NCBI RefSeq assembly: GCF_000372725.1
Contig: NW_005202428.1
Location: 1,493,437 to 1,557,436, forward strand
Direction: 5' to 3'
DNA: 64,000 bases
Origin: Emiliania huxleyi CCMP1516
Lineage: Eukaryota > Haptophyta > Isochrysidales > Noelaerhabdaceae
The notes beneath the pieces are model-generated. The model was not told the origin of the DNA, did not search any database, and saw only the letters and a list, made by a program, of their open reading frames with translations. Positions 60,789-64,000 of this stretch are shown piece after piece (the first letter of the stretch is position 1; the number at the start of each line of letters is the position of its first letter). The position numbers and the translations under genes are program-made.

Positions 60789-62834
60789 ATGTCCGCCGCG
60801 CCAGCCCGCACCGGCGCCAGACGCCGCACACCGCCTCCTCCGTCGACGAAGCGCGGCGGCGACGTCCCTGCAAGCATTCGGGAGGCCGCCACGGATGGCC
60901 AAGCGGGAGCGGTGCTGGCGTGGACCGACGGCGGCGGTAGGGTCGACGAGACGTTCGAGTACACCTTTTTGGACGGCTCTCGTGAGAGCGAAATGACGCT
61001 GCTGATGATCGCGATGGCCAATGGCCACGCGGAGCTGGCCGAGGCGCTTCTGCGGCGCGGCTCGGACGTCTCGTTGCAGAAGAGCGACGGTGGCACCGCG
61101 CTGTGCCTTGCCGCCGCCAACGGCCGCGAGCTGGCTTTGCGGCACGGCGCGGAGATCAATCAGAGAAGCACGACCGGCGTCACTGCGCTGATGGCCGCCG
61201 CCTACGAAGGCCACGAGCGGGTGGTCGACACGCTGATCCGGCACGGCGCGGAGATCAACCTGCAGGCCAACGACGGCGACACCGCTCTGATGTTCGCCGC
61301 CCTCGGCAACCGTCCCGCCGTGGTGCTCCGCTTGCTGCGGGCGGGCGCAGACATGACGCTCCGCTCTAGCGGCAAGACGGCGCTGCAGATTGCCAAGGAG
61401 GAGGGCCACGCCGAGTGCGTTGAGGCTTTCAGGACGTATCTCGTGGAGGTAATGGCGGCGCGCAGCAAGGCGCCATCATCGGTCGAGGCGGGCGGCGCGG
61501 GGACGAGCGGCGCACCCGCAGGCGAGGCGGAGGCGGGCGCCAGTGCCGCGGCCTCTTCTTCGAGCGGCGAGGGCGCAAAGGCCGCGCCGGGCAGCGAGGC
61601 GGTGCCAAAGGAGGTCGTGCTTGCGGCTGGGCGAGGAGACGAGCCGCCGGTGCTGGCGTGGCTCGACCGCGGCGGGTGGGTCGACGCGGCGTTCGAGTTC
61701 CTCTTTGGTTGCGGGACTCATGCGAGCGGCGTGACGCTCCTGCTGCTCGCAATGATGAATGGTCACGAGGGGCTGGCCGAGGCGCTTCTGCGGCGCGGTG
61801 CGGATGTCTCATTGCACACCAGCAACGGTGGCACCGCGCTCATGACCGCCGCCGTGAACGGCCGCGAGAAGCTGGTCGAGCTGGCACTGCGGCACGGCGC
61901 GGAGATCAATCAGAGAAGCTGCACGACCGGCTGCACCGCGCTGATGGACGCCGCCTACAAAGGCCACGAGCGGGTTGTCGACACGCTGATCCGGCACGGC
62001 GCGGAGATCAACCTGCAGACCAGCAACGGCGACACCGCGCTGATTTGGGCCGCTTTCAACGGCCACCCCGCCGCCCTGCTCTGCTTGCTGCGGGCGGGCG
62101 CAGATATGACGCTGTGCACTAATAGCGGCAATACCGCGCTGCAGTGGGCCAAGGTGAAGGGCCACGCCGAGTGCGCGCGCGCCCTCGAGGAGCACGCGGC
62201 GGCCAAGGCGGCGGCCGAGAAGGCGGCGAAGGAGGCGGCGTGGGCTGCGGGGGCGGCGGAGAGGGAGGCGCAGAGGGCGGCGGAGGAGAAGGAGGCGGCG
62301 CGGCACGCCGACGAGCTGCTGGCGGAGGTCGAGGCTGAGAAGCGCGCCAAGGGCAAGAAGGGCAAGAAGAAGAAGAAGGGCGGAGAGGCGAGCGCGGCTG
62401 GGCCGTCGCAGGAGGCGGAGGAGGGTGCCGAGGCGCCGTCGGAGGCAGCTGAGGCCGCAAAGAAGGCCGAGGAGGAGAGAATGATCAGGCTTCTCGAGAA
62501 GTGTCACGAGGAGAGGATCCGGTTCGGCATCACGGCGGCGAGCCAGGCAGCGGCGTCGGCAGCGGTGGCCAAGGCGGTGCGCTTGGACGCTGAGGCGGAC
62601 GAGGCGGAGGAGGAGGCAGAGGCGGACGAGGAGGCGGCGGCGGTGGCAGAGGTGGCTCGGGCGGCGGCGGCGCAGGCGCAGGCGGACGCCAGGGCAGCGC
62701 TGGAGAAGGCCAACGCGGCGCTCGCGGACGCGACGGCCGCTGCAGAGGCGAGCGCTGCTGTTGCGGCTGCTTCGAAGGCCAAGGCGACCGCTGCCAGGAT
62801 GGCCGCGGATGCAGCCGAGCAGCAGCGCTCGTGA
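60789..62834 (+). CDS. Large ankyrin-repeat protein with charged coiled-coil tail
   Basis: 681 residues from ATG 60789. Two homologous ankyrin blocks, each of about five repeats, start near residues 65 and 310. Paired segments include GHAELAEALLRRGSDVSLQK with GHEGLAEALLRRGADVSLHT, and HERVVDTLIRHGAEINLQAN with HERVVDTLIRHGAEINLQTS, so an internal duplication built the gene. The last about 220 residues are Ala/Glu/Lys coiled coil with a KGKKGKKKKKGG run. The protein probably acts as a scaffold. It is a single exon, and divergent from the 59782-60708 gene. Confidence 0.75.
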   Translation: MSAAPARTGARRRTPPPPSTKRGGDVPASIREAATDGQAGAVLAWTDGGGRVDETFEYTFLDGSRESEMTLLMIAMANGHAELAEALLRRGSDVSLQKSDGGTALCLAAANGRELALRHGAEINQRSTTGVTALMAAAYEGHERVVDTLIRHGAEINLQANDGDTALMFAALGNRPAVVLRLLRAGADMTLRSSGKTALQIAKEEGHAECVEAFRTYLVEVMAARSKAPSSVEAGGAGTSGAPAGEAEAGASAAASSSSGEGAKAAPGSEAVPKEVVLAAGRGDEPPVLAWLDRGGWVDAAFEFLFGCGTHASGVTLLLLAMMNGHEGLAEALLRRGADVSLHTSNGGTALMTAAVNGREKLVELALRHGAEINQRSCTTGCTALMDAAYKGHERVVDTLIRHGAEINLQTSNGDTALIWAAFNGHPAALLCLLRAGADMTLCTNSGNTALQWAKVKGHAECARALEEHAAAKAAAEKAAKEAAWAAGAAEREAQRAAEEKEAARHADELLAEVEAEKRAKGKKGKKKKKGGEASAAGPSQEAEEGAEAPSEAAEAAKKAEEERMIRLLEKCHEERIRFGITAASQAAASAAVAKAVRLDAEADEAEEEAEADEEAAAVAEVARAAAAQAQADARAALEKANAALADATAAAEASAAVAAASKAKATAARMAADAAEQQRS

Positions 62835-63135
62835 CGTGAGAGCTGCTCGGGTGGCTCTCAGGATAGTATTCCGTCGATCACAATCTGTCCGCCGCGTGGC
62901 GAGACTGAGTGAGAGTTAAGGACAGACTGTCGCACGCGAGAGAGCTGCTCGTACAGCCACCATGATGCAATTTCGAGGCAACTCCTTGTCGCATGTCGGG
63001 TATGCGCCAGCGCTTCTCAATCTGCTGCAGCGCAGGTTTGCAGTCGCATAGTACTAAGCACCGTCGCGTCTGTGCGTCGCGCTCGCGCTCGCCATTTTGC
63101 GAAGGTATGCGAGTTCGCGTACATCTCCGCGTCTA
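62835..63135. other. Intergenic region
   Basis: No gene or repeat was recognised. The following 63.1-64.0 kb region has a different, less GC-biased composition and reads best on the minus strand. Confidence 0.4.
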
Positions 63136-64000
63136 TCACCTCCCACGTGCTCGGCAGCTTTCCTCCCCCCACATTCCCGCCCCAAACGCTGTCCGTATCT
63201 CCCCTTCTTCACAGGGTCCGATTCCGTTGGGATCCTTTACCTGTGCGTCTCTCTCGGGACGCTCTTTTCGAATCGTGTCCGGTCCTCTTCGAACACGCCG
63301 TACGCCACCCCCTACGGCTTTAGGGTTCGGCACGTACTTTCCATCCTCCGCCATTTTGTCTTCATGGTCCTTTCCTCCGTCCGTCGCCGCGAAGTGTGTG
63401 AACTGGTGTGAGACGTGCAGCGCGAGGCATGTCTGTGCTACTTTCACGTTCAGAGCTCGTCCCTTCCCCGACGGATCGGAGCGGCTCGCTGTCCTTTCCC
63501 ACCTTGATTTGCGCTCCCTTGCCGTCTCTCAGCTCTCCCCCCGTCTCAAACTCTCGTCGTATCGGAGCAAGAAGCGCGTTAGGGGGTCCTCCTGTAGCTC
63601 CCCTACTCTGATCGCGCTCGCCCCGTGTCCGTATCCCACAAAGAGCTCGTAGCCTTCGTCCCGCCAGTTTATGTGTCTCTGGGGCGCCCCCTCTGGGAAC
63701 AACGTCTCATCCGCCCCTAGGCTCCCCTCCTGTCGCTCCCTCTCCTGCCTCTCCATCATCTTTCTCACCGCGTCCGCCGTGATCTTATTTTGCTCGGGTA
63801 TCTCCTCCTCCCATGTCGCATTCGTGTCGAGGCCCGGGGTCCCCTCCAGTTTTACCACTCGATTGTCCCCTTCCTCTCTCGACCCCAGGTGTGTGCCGCT
63901 ATCTTGCGCCGGTTTCTTCCCTCCGAGGTAGAGCGTCCTGGCCTTCCCCTCCACTCGGATGTCCGTCTTGGTTCGCCCTTCTTCGAACGTGTGTTCTGTC
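63136..64000 (-). CDS. Unrecognised minus-strand ORFs running off the window edge (partial)
   Basis: An open frame enters from beyond 64000 and stops at 63529 (EHTFEEGRTKTDIRVEGKAR, WEEEIPEQNKITADAVRKMM, HINWRDEGYELFVGYGHGAS, EDPLTRFLLRYDESLRR). It is charged and soluble-looking, without the Ala/Pro bias of neighbours. A second open stretch, 63447-63136, has GKYVPNPKAVGGGVRRVRRG in another frame and may be the next exon. No family is recognised. The different composition suggests an acquired or element-derived gene, but this is only an impression. Confidence 0.45.

Overview
The window looks like nuclear DNA of a GC-rich unicellular alga, most probably a haptophyte close to Emiliania (Gephyrocapsa) huxleyi. 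This is inferred, not proven. The support is short introns with GT-AG and many GC-AG boundaries, alanine- and proline-rich proteins, a secreted or plastid-type leader ending in LRGG, a ciliary protein (CFAP70), and abundant short repeats. One assembly gap (22625-22817) shows it is a draft scaffold. No rRNA, tRNA, CRISPR or bacterial operon was found.

Layout. 0.6-2.1 kb: an F-box/RCC1 protein. 2.3-6.4 kb: a repeat-family copy split by a 3.4-kb Tc1/mariner-like insertion that itself holds two identical TTAA-flanked MITEs. 6.5-8.8 kb: a 3'-5' exonuclease-like gene. 9.2-9.8 kb: a small membrane protein with an LRGG leader. 9.97-10.82 kb: a foldback element of nested palindromes with a 9-bp target duplication. 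10.9-12.8 kb: a GT31-like glycosyltransferase. 14.4-15.7 and 32.0-33.4 kb: inverted, nearly identical copies of an unknown 447-residue repeat protein. 16.5-19.7 kb: exons of two proline-rich genes mixed with repeats, then a small membrane protein. 20.6-30.1 kb: a very large Nup188-like gene. 30.8-44.7 kb: a dense host-gene stretch (Gly-rich secreted protein, CFAP70, a PDZ protein, mitochondrial ATP synthase epsilon, a clan-A glycosidase, an ankyrin protein, a sedolisin peptidase). 44.9-51 kb: an accessory region with a 2.9-kb TIR element carrying two divergent ORFs and a 1.35-kb TTAA element. 51.3-56.8 kb: an 11-exon gene for a chromatin-type mosaic protein. 58.7-62.8 kb: two ankyrin genes and a basic Pro/Ala-rich protein. 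63-64 kb: unrecognised ORFs running off the edge.

Most notable: (1) one predicted protein joining an SH3-like module, an HMG box, a McrB-N-type (DUF3578) domain, a Tudor-like domain and an AP2-like domain; (2) introns in three genes built from 10-11-bp tandem repeats and bounded by direct repeats, so that splicing exactly restores the uninterrupted reading frame, as expected for introner-like insertions; (3) 41- and 51-bp insertions with 9-bp target duplications, for which the paralogous locus serves as the empty site.

Exon boundaries were placed by reading frame, splice dinucleotides and family conservation. They are predictions, but phases close for every complete multi-exon model given with coordinates.
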